In this document: positions 44,599 through 53,267 of the stretch, one piece after another
Position numbering within the stretch: position 1 is the stretch's first letter
Layout: each line of letters opens with the position of its first letter
Program-made: the position numbers and the translations under genes
DNA from: Variovorax atrisoli 110B
Lineage (GTDB): Bacteria > Pseudomonadota > Gammaproteobacteria > Burkholderiales > Burkholderiaceae_C
Assembly (NCBI RefSeq): GCF_000382045.1
Contig: NZ_KB907457.1
Span: 248,001 to 312,000, forward strand
Reading direction: 5' to 3'
Length of the DNA: 64,000 nt
Notes under the pieces: model-generated
Told to the model about the DNA's origin: nothing
Seen by the model: the letters and a program-made list of their open reading frames with translations, nothing else
Databases searched by the model: none

Positions 44599-45807
44599 TC
44601 AGCTCAGCGTCACGCGCGCGAACTTGCGCTTGCCGACCTGCACCACGTAGCTGCCCGCGGGCAGCTTCAGCGCCTTGTCGCTGACCACGGCGGAATCGAT
44701 CCGCACGCCGCCGCCGTCGATCAGGCGGTTGCCTTCTCCAGCCGAAGCCGCCAGGTTCGCCTGCTTGAGCACCTGGGCGATGCCCAGCGGCGCACCCGAC
44801 AGCGACACCTCCGGAATCTCGTCCGGCACGCCGCCCTTGCTGCGGTTGATGAAGTCCTGCTCGGCCGCATCGGCCGCCGCTGCGCTGTGGAAGCGGGTGG
44901 TGATTTCCTTGGCCAGCGCAACCTTGGCGTCCTTCGGGTTGCGCCCGCCCTCCACCTCGGCCTTCAGCGCCGCGATCTGCTCGAGCGATTGGAAGCTCAG
45001 CAGCGTGTACCAGCGCCACATCAGGTCGTCGGAGATCGACAGCACCTTGGCGAACATGGTGTTGGCGTCTTCGCTGATGCCGATGTAGTTGTTCTTGCTC
45101 TTGGACATCTTCTCGACGCCGTCGAGCCCTTCCAGCAGCGGCATGGTGAGGATGCACTGCGGTTCCTGGCCGTATTCCTGCTGGAGATGGCGGCCGACGA
45201 GCAGGTTGAACTTCTGGTCGGTGCCGCCCAGTTCCAGGTCGCTCTTGAGGGCGACCGAGTCGTAGCCCTGCATCAGCGGGTAGAGGAATTCGTGCACCGA
45301 GATCGACTGGCCGGCCTTGAAGCGCTTGTTGAAGTCGTCGCGCTCCATCATCCGGGCGACCGTGTACTTGGCGGCCAGCTGGATCATGCCGCGGGCGCCC
45401 AGGGGGTCGCTCCATTCGGAGTTGTAGCGGACCTCGGCAATATCGACGTTCAGCACCAGGCGCAACTGGTCGAAGTAGGTCTTCGCGTTGTCCTCGATCT
45501 GCTCGCGGGTCAGCGGCGGCCGGGTGCTGTTGCGGCCGGAGGGGTCGCCGATGGTGGTGGTGAAGTCTCCGATCAGCGGGATCACCGTATGCCCCAAGTC
45601 CTGCAACTGGCGCATTTTGTTGAAAACCACTGTGTGACCCAGATGAATATCCGGCGCGGTCGGGTCGAGGCCGAATTTGATTCGCAGGGGTGTTCCGGTG
45701 GCTTCGGAGCGCTGGAGCTTGCGCACCCATTCGTCCTGCGGCAGCAGCTCGTCGGCGCCCCGGAGGGAGATTTCGAGCGCGCGTCCTACACTATTCGAGA
45801 GGCTCAT
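44599..45807 (-). CDS. tyrS: Tyrosyl-tRNA synthetase
   Basis: 402 residues, type TyrZ/large-family length. HIGH motif variant PDIHLGHTV, KMSKS motif VEKMSKSKNN, anticodon-binding region, and a C-terminal S4 RNA-binding domain (GGGVRIDSAVVSDKALKLPAG). It charges tRNA-Tyr in the cytoplasm. Divergent from the M23 peptidase gene with a 185-base gap; no T-box or other leader motif was recognised. Confidence 0.96.
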   Translation of the reverse strand: MSLSNSVGRALEISLRGADELLPQDEWVRKLQRSEATGTPLRIKFGLDPTAPDIHLGHTVVFNKMRQLQDLGHTVIPLIGDFTTTIGDPSGRNSTRPPLTREQIEDNAKTYFDQLRLVLNVDIAEVRYNSEWSDPLGARGMIQLAAKYTVARMMERDDFNKRFKAGQSISVHEFLYPLMQGYDSVALKSDLELGGTDQKFNLLVGRHLQQEYGQEPQCILTMPLLEGLDGVEKMSKSKNNYIGISEDANTMFAKVLSISDDLMWRWYTLLSFQSLEQIAALKAEVEGGRNPKDAKVALAKEITTRFHSAAAADAAEQDFINRSKGGVPDEIPEVSLSGAPLGIAQVLKQANLAASAGEGNRLIDGGGVRIDSAVVSDKALKLPAGSYVVQVGKRKFARVTLS

Positions 45808-45840
45808 GGATGTAACAGAATCGGCCTTTACGGGCTTTTT

Positions 45841-45871
45841 TTGCTGATTTTCGGGGGGCCGAAGCTATACT
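45841..45871 (+). promoter_or_regulatory. Possible sigma70 promoter for the M23 peptidase gene
   Basis: TATACT (45866-45871) is a good -10 element; TTGCTG (45841-45846) is the nearest -35 candidate, with a rather long 19-base spacer. Transcription from here would give a leader of about 115 bases before the TTG start at 45993. Sequence-only prediction. Confidence 0.45.
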
Positions 45872-45992
45872 CAGCCCGACTTTTCAAGCGCCGGATTCTA
45901 AGCGGCGCTTCTTTCCGCACCGTCTCCTGCCGCCCTGAACGTGACTGGGCCTTGCAGCACGGACCTGCAGAACCTGAGCTGGAATTCATAGT

Positions 45993-47339
45993 TTGATCAA
46001 CGGCATTCTTGCCGCCGAGGAGCTTCTCGCTTCTCGCGTGGCCTATACATTCCGGACGTACCCAAGGCAGATCACCGCGGCCATCGCCACCGTGCTGCTG
46101 AGCGCCGGCACCCTCGCGGTGGCATCGCTCGGTCCGGACGCATCCGACCTCCCCGTCCACCAGATTCTTGAAGCCACGGCGCCGGTCTCGTTCGCCGACC
46201 AGAGCGAATCGCTCGAGAACTTCAGCTTCACCCTCTTTCGCACCGACGTCACCCGCTCCAGCGACACCGCCGATGCGCTCCTGAAGCGCCTGGGCATCTC
46301 CGACCCGGCCGCCACCGCCTTCGTGCGCGGCAGCGTCGAGGCCCGCAACGCGCTCTTCTCGCGCGCCGGCCGCACCGTGACGGCCGAGGCCACGCAGGAG
46401 AACCAGCTCAAGAAGCTCAGCGCGCGCTGGATTCCCGACGGCGACGGCGGCTTCAAGCGCTTCGTCATCGAGCGCACGCCCACCGGCTTCTCCGGCGTGA
46501 CCGAGCGCGACTCGCTGACCCCGGGCACGCGCCTGGCCAGCGGCACCATCCGCACTTCGCTGTTCGCCGCCACCGACGACTCGCGCATTCCCGACGCCGT
46601 GGCCAGCCAGCTCGCGGACATCTTCGCGGGCGACGTCGACGTGCGCAACCTGCGCAAGGGCGACCGCTTCGCCGTGGTGTACGAGACCTTCGAGGCCGAC
46701 GGGCAGGCGCTGCGCAGCGGCCGCGTGCTTTCGGCCGAGTTCGAGAACAACGGCAAGATCCACCAGGCCGTCTGGTTCCAGCCCCCGGGCGCGGGCCAGA
46801 AGGGCAGCTACTACCGCCCGAACGGCGACAGCCTGCGCAAGGCCTACCTGGCGACGCCGGTCGAGTTCTCGCGCGTGTCCAGCGGCTTCGCGATGCGCAT
46901 GCACCCGATCCTGAACAGCTGGCGCCAGCACAACGGCATCGACTACGCAGCGCCCACCGGCACCTCGGTGCGCACCGTCGGCGACGGCACGGTCGATTTC
47001 GCGGGTACGCAGAACGGCTACGGCAACATCGTCATCATCAACCACCGCAACAACCAGCAGACGGCGTATGCGCACCTGAGCCGCATCGACGTCAAGGCCG
47101 GCCAGGCGGTGAGCCAGGGCCAGGCCATCGGCGCGGTGGGCTCCACCGGCTGGGCGACCGGCCCGCACCTGCACTTCGAATTCCGCGTGGGCGGCGTCTA
47201 CCAGGACCCGACCTCCATCGCACAGGAAGGCGGCGCGCCGATCACCGCCGCCATGCGTCCGGCCTTCGAACGCGTTGCTTCCGGCGCGCGCACCGAACTG
47301 GCTGCGGCCTTCTCCGTCATCCAGGCCGGCGCCGACTGA
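45993..47339 (+). CDS. M23 family peptidoglycan endopeptidase
   Basis: 448 residues, TTG start at 45993. An N-terminal hydrophobic segment (~residues 28-48) acts as uncleaved anchor or signal; a coil/OapA-like middle follows, then an M23 LytM domain with zinc ligands in MRMHPILNSWRQHNGIDYA (H..D) and GPHLHFE (HxH). All four motif residues are present, so it should cut peptidoglycan crosslinks, like MepM. anmK follows at 11 bases, giving a joint cell-wall turnover and recycling unit. Confidence 0.93.
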   Translation: MINGILAAEELLASRVAYTFRTYPRQITAAIATVLLSAGTLAVASLGPDASDLPVHQILEATAPVSFADQSESLENFSFTLFRTDVTRSSDTADALLKRLGISDPAATAFVRGSVEARNALFSRAGRTVTAEATQENQLKKLSARWIPDGDGGFKRFVIERTPTGFSGVTERDSLTPGTRLASGTIRTSLFAATDDSRIPDAVASQLADIFAGDVDVRNLRKGDRFAVVYETFEADGQALRSGRVLSAEFENNGKIHQAVWFQPPGAGQKGSYYRPNGDSLRKAYLATPVEFSRVSSGFAMRMHPILNSWRQHNGIDYAAPTGTSVRTVGDGTVDFAGTQNGYGNIVIINHRNNQQTAYAHLSRIDVKAGQAVSQGQAIGAVGSTGWATGPHLHFEFRVGGVYQDPTSIAQEGGAPITAAMRPAFERVASGARTELAAAFSVIQAGAD

Positions 47340-47349
47340 TTCCGCGGCG

Positions 47350-48477
47350 ATGGCGGCCGAGCTTTTCATCGGCCTCATGTCGGGCACCTCTCTCGACGGC
47401 GTCGATGGCGTGCTCGCCGACTTTTCAGGCGGACGCATCGCGGTGCGGTCCTACGCGACCGCCCCGTTTCCGGTGGCACTGCGCGCCGAGCTGCTCGCGC
47501 TGAACACACCGGGCGACAACGAACTCCACCGCGCCGCACTGGCCGGAAACGGGCTGGCCCGCGCCTACGCGGGTGTCGTCGCCCAGTTGCTGGCCGACAG
47601 CGGCACCGACGCCGGTGCAGTCACCGCCATCGGCGCGCACGGCCAGACCGTGCGGCACCGGCCGCTCGAGTTCGACGAGGTCGGCTACACGCTCCAGATC
47701 AACAACCCCTCGCTGCTGGCCGAGCTGACCGGCATCGACGTGGTGGCCGACTTCCGCAGCCGCGACCTCGCGGCCGGCGGCCAGGGCGCGCCGCTGGTGC
47801 CGGCCTTCCACCGCGCGCTGTTCGCCAGGCCCGACGAGACGGTCGCGGTACTGAACATTGGCGGCATCTCCAACCTGAGCCTGCTGCCGGCCACCAACAG
47901 GCCGGAGGGTACCGTCAGCGTCCTGGGCTTCGACTGCGGCCCCGGCAACGCGCTGATGGACCACTGGTGCCAGGCTCATCAAGGGCAGCCTTTCGACAGC
48001 GGCGGCCAGTGGGCGGCCAGCGGAAAGGTGCTGCCCGAGCTGCTCGCGCAGCTTCTGGCGGATCCGTATTTCGCCCGGACGCCACCCAAGAGCACCGGCC
48101 GCGACCTGTTCAACCCCGCCTGGCTGGCGGCGCAGCTCGGCACCACCGCCATGGCCCCGGAAGACGTCCAGGCGACCCTGGCCGAGCTGACCGCACACGC
48201 CTGCGCAGCGGACCTCAAGAGCTACGGAAAAGATAGCAGGCTGCTGATCGTCTGCGGCGGCGGCGCACTGAACGGCCACCTGCTCGACCGGCTGCGCGCC
48301 CTGCTGCCGGGCGTTGTGGTCGAGGCATCCACAGACCACGGCCTGCCGCCGCTGCAGGTTGAGGCCGCCGCCTTCGCCTGGCTTGCCCGCGCCACCGTGC
48401 GTCGCGAGCCCGGCAATCTCGCCAGCGTGACCGGCGCGCGCGGCGCGCGGGTGCTGGGCGCGATCTACCCGGCCTGA
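47350..48477 (+). CDS. anmK: Anhydro-N-acetylmuramic acid kinase
   Basis: 375 residues. Signature N-terminus FIGLMSGTSLDGVDGVLADF, then GAHGQTVRHRP, DFRSRDLAAGGQGAPLVPAFH and GFDCGPGNALMD, as in AnmK. It phosphorylates and opens 1,6-anhydro-MurNAc, returning wall sugar to metabolism. It lies 11 bases after the M23 endopeptidase and probably shares its transcript. Convergent with the MFS gene with only seven bases between stops. Confidence 0.96.
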   Translation: MAAELFIGLMSGTSLDGVDGVLADFSGGRIAVRSYATAPFPVALRAELLALNTPGDNELHRAALAGNGLARAYAGVVAQLLADSGTDAGAVTAIGAHGQTVRHRPLEFDEVGYTLQINNPSLLAELTGIDVVADFRSRDLAAGGQGAPLVPAFHRALFARPDETVAVLNIGGISNLSLLPATNRPEGTVSVLGFDCGPGNALMDHWCQAHQGQPFDSGGQWAASGKVLPELLAQLLADPYFARTPPKSTGRDLFNPAWLAAQLGTTAMAPEDVQATLAELTAHACAADLKSYGKDSRLLIVCGGGALNGHLLDRLRALLPGVVVEASTDHGLPPLQVEAAAFAWLARATVRREPGNLASVTGARGARVLGAIYPA

Positions 48478-48484
48478 GGCCCGG

Positions 48485-49909
48485 TCAGCCCTGGCCGGAA
48501 ACCTCCGGCTGTGCCGGGTGCGGCGCGCGCACTTCCGACGGCAGATGCCAGAAGATCAAGGCAGAAGCGATCGTGATGAGCCCCATGGTCGCAAAGGTCG
48601 CTTGGAAGGCGTCCAGCGTGTGGGCCGGCGTGTCGGTGCCGAAGACGCCGTTGTAGCCCGCCAGCACCGCACCGGCGGCTGCCACGCCCATGCTCATCGC
48701 CAGCATCTGCACCATCGACAGCAGGCTGTTGCCGCTGCTGGCCATGCTGCCGTCCATGTCCTTCAGCGTGATGGTGTTCATGGCCGTGAACTGCAGCGAA
48801 TTGACCGCCCCGAATGCCAGCAGCTGCAGCACGTGCAGCGCCATCGGCTGGCCCGGCGCCGTGAGCCCGAAGCTGGCCATGGTGCAGCCCACGAGGATGG
48901 TGTTGATCACCAGCACCTTGCGGTAGCCGTTGCGCCTGATCAGCGGGGTGGCGACGCGCTTCATGGCCATGCCGGCTAGGGCGATCGGCAGCATCATCAG
49001 CCCGGCGTGCACGGGCGAGTAGCCCATCGACACCTGCAGCAGCAGCGGCACCAGGAAGGGCATGCAGCTGCTGCCCAGCCGCGAGAACAGATTGCCGATC
49101 AGCCCGATGCTGAGCGTGGGCACGCGGAAGAGCGAGGGCGCGAAGAGCGGCTCGGGCGTGCGCGAGGCCCGCAGCCAGTAGCCGGCAATGCTCGCGAAGC
49201 CGAAGATCAGCACGACCAGCACGCCGCCCTGGCGCAGGCCCACGCCGTCCAGCGCGAGCGAGATCGCCACCATGCCGAAGGCCAGCATCGCGTAGCCCAC
49301 GCTGTCGAAGCGCTTGAGCGTCACGCCGCGCAGATCGGGCATGTATTTGAGGGTGGCGATGCACCCGAGCAGGCCCACGGGCACGTTGATCAGGAAGATC
49401 CAGTGCCAGGAGGCGTACTGCACCAGCCACCCGCCCAGCGTCGGCCCCAGCAGCGGCCCGATGAGCCCCGGGATGGCCACGAAGCTCATCGCCTGGAGGA
49501 ATTCCCCTCGCGGCACCGTCCGCAGCAGGGACAGCCGGCCCACCGGCAGCAGCAGCGCCCCGCCCAGGCCCTGCAGCACGCGCGCCGCCACCAGCTGGCC
49601 CAGGCTGTGCGAAAGCGCGCACAGCACCGAACCCAGCGCGAACAGCACGATGGCCGAGAAGAACACCCGCCGCGTGCCGAAGCGGTCGGCGATCCAGCCC
49701 GAGGCGGGGATCAGCATCGCCATGGTGAGCGCATAGGCCACCACCACCGACTGCATGCGCAGCGGGCTTTCGCCGAGGCTCGCGGCCATCGCCGGCAGCG
49801 CCGTGTTGATGATGGTGGCGTCGAGCGTCTGCATGAAGAAGCCGACGGCGACGAGCCACAGCAGGCTCTTGCGGACGGGATGTTCGGTGGCTTCGGCCTC
49901 GGAAGTCAT
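48485..49909 (-). CDS. MFS multidrug exporter, DHA2 family (MdtD-like)
   Basis: 474 residues with about 14 hydrophobic segments. DHA2-family features: FFMQTLDATIINTALPAMAASLG, the motif A region GWIADRFGTRRVF, RVLQGLGGALLLPVGR and GPTLGGWLVQYASWHWIFLINVPVG. Proton-driven drug or metabolite export across the inner membrane; close relatives are called MdtD, but the substrate is not known. No divergent regulator was found; its upstream neighbour is erpA with its terminator between. Confidence 0.9.
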   Translation of the reverse strand: MTSEAEATEHPVRKSLLWLVAVGFFMQTLDATIINTALPAMAASLGESPLRMQSVVVAYALTMAMLIPASGWIADRFGTRRVFFSAIVLFALGSVLCALSHSLGQLVAARVLQGLGGALLLPVGRLSLLRTVPRGEFLQAMSFVAIPGLIGPLLGPTLGGWLVQYASWHWIFLINVPVGLLGCIATLKYMPDLRGVTLKRFDSVGYAMLAFGMVAISLALDGVGLRQGGVLVVLIFGFASIAGYWLRASRTPEPLFAPSLFRVPTLSIGLIGNLFSRLGSSCMPFLVPLLLQVSMGYSPVHAGLMMLPIALAGMAMKRVATPLIRRNGYRKVLVINTILVGCTMASFGLTAPGQPMALHVLQLLAFGAVNSLQFTAMNTITLKDMDGSMASSGNSLLSMVQMLAMSMGVAAAGAVLAGYNGVFGTDTPAHTLDAFQATFATMGLITIASALIFWHLPSEVRAPHPAQPEVSGQG

Positions 49910-49950
49910 GGGGGGCGGGCTGGGCAGAAAGAAGGGACGGGAACGAAAAA

Positions 49951-49966
49951 GCCGCCCGGAGGCGGC
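49951..49966 (-). terminator. Rho-independent terminator of erpA
   Basis: Perfect GCCGCC-tetraloop-GGCGGC stem flanked by A-rich and T-rich tracts. On the minus strand it is followed by a run of Ts (complement of AAAAA at 49946-49950), 44 bases after the erpA stop. It can also work on the plus strand less well. Confidence 0.85.
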
Positions 49967-50009
49967 TTTCTTCTTCAGGCGGGCTGGGGGTTCAACGGCA
50001 TCCGGCGGA

Positions 50010-50375
50010 TCAGGCCGAGAAGCTCGAGCCGCAGCCGCAGGTGCTGGTGGCGTTCGGGTTCTTGATCACGAACTGGGCGCCCTGCAGGTCTTCCTTGTAG
50101 TCGATCTCGGCGCCGACCAGGTACTGGTAGCTCATCGCGTCGATCAGCAGCGACACACCGTTCTTGGTCATGGTGGTGTCGTCTTCGTTGGTGATCTCGT
50201 CGAAGGTGAAGCCGTACTGGAAGCCGGAGCAGCCGCCGCCCTGCACGAACACGCGCAGCTTGAGGTCGGGGTTGCCTTCTTCGGCGATCAGGTCGGCCAC
50301 CTTGGCTGCCGCGCTGTCGGTGAAGATGATCGGCTCGGGCATCTGGGTCTGGATGTTTTCGGCTACGGCGCTCAT
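50010..50375 (-). CDS. erpA: Iron-sulfur cluster insertion protein ErpA
   Basis: 121 residues, A-type carrier. The three cluster Cys appear as GGGCSGFQYGF and the C-terminal STCGCGSSFSA. Start ATG 50375 (MSAVAENIQTQMPEPIIFTDSAAAKV); further in-frame sequence upstream is not conserved. It passes [4Fe-4S] clusters to target enzymes. It lies downstream of rpsI but has its own gap of about 190 bases with a terminator in between, so it is likely a separate transcript. Confidence 0.95.
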   Translation of the reverse strand: MSAVAENIQTQMPEPIIFTDSAAAKVADLIAEEGNPDLKLRVFVQGGGCSGFQYGFTFDEITNEDDTTMTKNGVSLLIDAMSYQYLVGAEIDYKEDLQGAQFVIKNPNATSTCGCGSSFSA

Positions 50376-50523
50376 GGACTGATAACTCCTTGGGAGGGGG
50401 CCGGATGTGCGGCCAATGGGACGAATCCTACTGCAATGAGGCGATCTCGGCAGGCCATGGCCGGCTCGCACCCCATTGCAAGTGGGGTCGGAGCAACCTG
50501 GCACCAGGGCCTCCAATGAAAAA

Positions 50524-50539
50524 GCCGCCCGAAGGCGGC
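50524..50539 (-). terminator. Rho-independent terminator of rplM-rpsI
   Basis: GCCGCC-CGAA-GGCGGC stem, 26 bases after the rpsI stop on the minus strand, followed there by a T run (complement of AAAAA around 50519-50523). Almost the same sequence as the terminator at 49951-49966. Confidence 0.85.
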
Positions 50540-50564
50540 TTCTTGTTCGCTTGCAGGAAGCGGA

Positions 50565-50957
50565 TCAGCGCTTGCTGAACTGCTTGCGGCGACGGGCGGA
50601 GTGCAGACCGACCTTCTTACGCTCGACTTCACGAGCGTCGCGCGTCACGTAGCCAGCCTGGCTCAGCACCGACTTCAGACCTGCGTCGTAGTCGATCAGC
50701 GCGCGGGTGATGCCGTGGCGGGTCGCGCCGGCCTGACCGGATTCGCCGCCGCCGTGCACGTTGACCATCACGTCGAAGGTTTCGAGGTTGTTGGTCAGCG
50801 CGAGGGGTTGCTTCGCGATCATGATCGAGGTTTCACGGCCGAAGAAATCCTGGATGTCCTTGCCGTTGACCGTGATCTTGCCCGAGCCCTTTTTCAGAAA
50901 CACGCGGGCGACGCTCGATTTGCGACGGCCGGTGCCGTTGTTCCATTCACCAATCAT
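50565..50957 (-). CDS. rpsI: 30S ribosomal protein S9
   Basis: 130 residues, usual length. MIGEWNNGTGRRKSSVARVF, GKITVNGKDIQDFFGRE and the C-terminal basic tail GLHSARRRKQFSKR, whose last Arg contacts P-site tRNA, are complete. The ATG at 50957 is used; a TTG two codons upstream is in frame but not needed. It follows rplM by 12 bases, the conserved L13-S9 operon. Confidence 0.97.
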   Translation of the reverse strand: MIGEWNNGTGRRKSSVARVFLKKGSGKITVNGKDIQDFFGRETSIMIAKQPLALTNNLETFDVMVNVHGGGESGQAGATRHGITRALIDYDAGLKSVLSQAGYVTRDAREVERKKVGLHSARRRKQFSKR

Positions 50958-50969
50958 TCTCAAGGCTCC

Positions 50970-51401
50970 TTAGATTTCCAGCGTCTTGGGCTGCTGGGCG
51001 GCGTGCGGGTGCTCAGCACCACCGTACACCTTGAGTTTCTTGATCATCGCGTAACCGAGCGGACCCTTGGGCAGCATGCCCTTGACGGCCTTTTCCAGGG
51101 CGCGGCCCGGATGCTTGGATTGCATGTCGCGGAAGTTGGTCGCCGTGATACCGCCCGGGTAGCCCGAGTGACGGTAGTACACCTTGTCGATCGACTTGGC
51201 GCCGGTGACGCGCAGTTGCGATGCGTTGATGATGACGATGAAGTCACCGGTGTCGACGTGAGGCGTATAAATGGCCTTGTGTTTGCCGCGCAGACGGAGA
51301 GCAACTTCGCTGGCTACTCGTCCGAGGACCTTGTCGGTCGCGTCAATCACAAACCACTCGTGCGTCACGTCAGCGGGCTTGGCGCTGAACGTTTTGGTCA
51401 T
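50970..51401 (-). CDS. rplM: 50S ribosomal protein L13
   Basis: 143 residues. MTKTFSAKPADVTHEWFVIDA, LGRVASEVALRLRGKHKAIYTPHVDTGDFIVIINA and GYPGGITATNFRDM are typical L13. The start is the ATG at 51401. It begins the rplM-rpsI operon, with a recognisable promoter about 125 bases upstream and a 5' leader without obvious structured motif. Confidence 0.97.
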   Translation of the reverse strand: MTKTFSAKPADVTHEWFVIDATDKVLGRVASEVALRLRGKHKAIYTPHVDTGDFIVIINASQLRVTGAKSIDKVYYRHSGYPGGITATNFRDMQSKHPGRALEKAVKGMLPKGPLGYAMIKKLKVYGGAEHPHAAQQPKTLEI

Positions 51402-51525
51402 GAGTTTTCTCTTGCAAGAAGGTTTGGCGGGCCCTTTTCCACGGTCGGCGTTCCTCTGACGGGAATCTCTTAGGTGGGTTTCGAAGTCTTCGCCGCGGGG
51501 CCACAAAAACGCTGCGAAGCCGACG

Positions 51526-51555
51526 ATTATACGAAGAATGGCCCCGCGCAGGCAA
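51526..51555 (-). promoter_or_regulatory. rplM: Sigma70 promoter of rplM-rpsI
   Basis: On the minus strand a perfect -10 TATAAT (complement of 51526-51531) is preceded by TTGCCT (51550-51555) with an 18-base spacer. Expected transcription start near 51519, about 118 bases before the rplM ATG. It lies just upstream of the divergent rlmJ gene. Confidence 0.75.
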
Positions 51556-51598
51556 ATTCATGCCTTGGCGGCCCCAACACCGTTACCATCCTCCCCCT

Positions 51599-52552
51599 AT
51601 GTTCAGCTACCGCCACGCCTTCCATGCCGGCAACCACGCCGACGTGCTCAAGCACACGGTGCTGATTGCCACGCTCGACCACCTGCTCGAAAAAGAGGCA
51701 GCTCTGACGGTCGTCGACACCCATGCCGGAGCCGGCCTCTACCGTTTGGACGGCGACTACGCCGGCACTAGCGGTGAGGCTGCCGACGGCGTGCTGCGCC
51801 TCCTTTCCGACAGCAAAACGTCCGACAGCCCCGCCACCCCGGCGAAGCCTGCTATCAAAAAAGCAGCAACCGAGGCCGATGCCCCCTTGGCTGACGCCAT
51901 CGCCCGCTACCTGGGCGTGATCGGCGACTTCAACCCCAAGGGCGGCGCGCGCGTCTACCCCGGCTCGCCCTTCATCGTGCAGCACCTGCTGCGCGACCAC
52001 GACAAGCTCAAGCTCTTCGAGCTGCACCCCACCGACGCGCGCACGCTGGACGCCAACATCGCCCAGCTCGAGGCCGGCCGCCAGATCGCGGTGCTGCGCG
52101 AGGACGGTTTCGGCAGTGCCACCAAGTTCCTGCCGCCGCCGTCGCGCCGCGCGCTGGTGCTCATGGACCCCAGCTACGAGATGAAGACCGACTACGGCCG
52201 CGTGCTCGACTTCATGGCAGAGGCGCTCAAGCGATTCGCCACGGGCACCTACGCGGTCTGGTATCCGATCATTCCGCGGCCCGAGGCGCACGACCTGCCG
52301 CGCCGGCTCAAGACGATGGCGACCAAGGCCGGCAAGTCGTGGCTCCACGCCACGCTGACGGTCAAGTCCAGCAAGATCACGAAAGACGCCGCATCGGGCG
52401 CGACGCACCGGCCGGGCCTGCCGGCCAGCGGCATGTTCCTGATCAACCCGCCCTACACGCTGAAGCCGCTGCTGGCGGCCGCGCTGCCGCAGCTGGTGCA
52501 GCGCCTGGGCCAGGACCGCAACGCCGCCTTCTCGCTCGATTCGGACGGCTGA
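51599..52552 (+). CDS. rlmJ: 23S rRNA (adenine2030-N6)-methyltransferase RlmJ
   Basis: 317 residues. Starts MFSYRHAFHAGNHADVLKH, the RlmJ signature, then VDTHAGAGLY (SAM site) and LMDPSYE (catalytic DPPY-type motif, here DPSYE). An insertion of about 40 residues rich in Ala, Pro and Lys (~residues 75-115) makes it longer than E. coli RlmJ (about 280). It methylates A2030 of 23S rRNA; E. coli RlmJ is needed to use extracellular DNA as carbon source. Divergent from rplM. Confidence 0.92.
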   Translation: MFSYRHAFHAGNHADVLKHTVLIATLDHLLEKEAALTVVDTHAGAGLYRLDGDYAGTSGEAADGVLRLLSDSKTSDSPATPAKPAIKKAATEADAPLADAIARYLGVIGDFNPKGGARVYPGSPFIVQHLLRDHDKLKLFELHPTDARTLDANIAQLEAGRQIAVLREDGFGSATKFLPPPSRRALVLMDPSYEMKTDYGRVLDFMAEALKRFATGTYAVWYPIIPRPEAHDLPRRLKTMATKAGKSWLHATLTVKSSKITKDAASGATHRPGLPASGMFLINPPYTLKPLLAAALPQLVQRLGQDRNAAFSLDSDG

Positions 52553-52580
52553 GCAAGCCGCCCTTGTCGCATCTGCCTGC

Positions 52581-53267
52581 CTACTTGCGGCGGCGGGGCG
52601 GCACCACGGCCTTGCGCCGCGCCGGAGCCGGCGCGCGCGCCCGCTGCTGCGGTTCGCTCGAAGCGACGGGCGCCGCCGCATCGCCGGCCTCGACCGGCAG
52701 GCCGCCGCAGCGCATGCCGTCGCGGTCGATCACCGTCAGCGCCACCTGCTTGATGCCCAGCCCCGTCAGGCCGATCCGGTCGGCCGCCGCGCGGCTCAGG
52801 TCGATGACGCGTCCCGCCGAATAGGGGCCGCGGTCGTTGATGCGCACCAGCACCTCGCTGCCGTTGACGAGGCTGCGCACGCACACGCGCGTGTTGAATG
52901 GAAGCGTCTTGTGGGCCGCCGTCATGGCGCTCATGTCGAAGCGTTCGCCGCTGGCGGTCTTGCGCTGGTGGAACTGGATGCCGTACCACGAGGCGCCGCC
53001 GCGCTCGAAAATTTCGCGCGGCCCGTCGTCGGGAATACCGTCGTCCGGGGCCTGCTCGCCCATGCCGGAGACGGCGAGGTCATAGCGCACCGCGGGTACG
53101 CTGGAGCGCGCGGCCGCGCCCGGAGGTACCGCGATGGCGCGGGGCAGGGGCAGCAGCTTCGTCCCGTCACCGCCGCCTTCGGCGTCGGTGGCAGGCGGCA
53201 TGGCGCATCCCGCAAGAACGCAGGTCGCCGCGACAAGCGCCGCCCGGAACCCCGCGCGCCCTCTCAA
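52581..53267 (-). CDS. rlpA: RlpA-like septal ring lipoprotein
   Basis: 228 residues from the TTG at 53267, which overlaps the metF stop as TTGA. The start is supported by the lipoprotein signal it opens (RGRAGFRAALVAATCVLAGC). The double-psi beta-barrel domain is clear: GGASWYGIQFHQRKTASGERFDM, AAHKTLPFNTRVCVRSLVNG, VRINDRGPYSAGRVIDLSRAAAD, with Asp and His of the lytic site. It cleaves denuded glycan strands in E. coli relatives. It has an Arg/Ala-rich tail and no SPOR domain. Confidence 0.88.
   Translation of the reverse strand: MRGRAGFRAALVAATCVLAGCAMPPATDAEGGGDGTKLLPLPRAIAVPPGAAARSSVPAVRYDLAVSGMGEQAPDDGIPDDGPREIFERGGASWYGIQFHQRKTASGERFDMSAMTAAHKTLPFNTRVCVRSLVNGSEVLVRINDRGPYSAGRVIDLSRAAADRIGLTGLGIKQVALTVIDRDGMRCGGLPVEAGDAAAPVASSEPQQRARAPAPARRKAVVPPRRRK

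Noticed and set aside
51402..51519. Ribosomal L13 leader regulatory RNA
   Set aside because: A leader exists, but I could not find a stem pattern that matches a known L13 leader.
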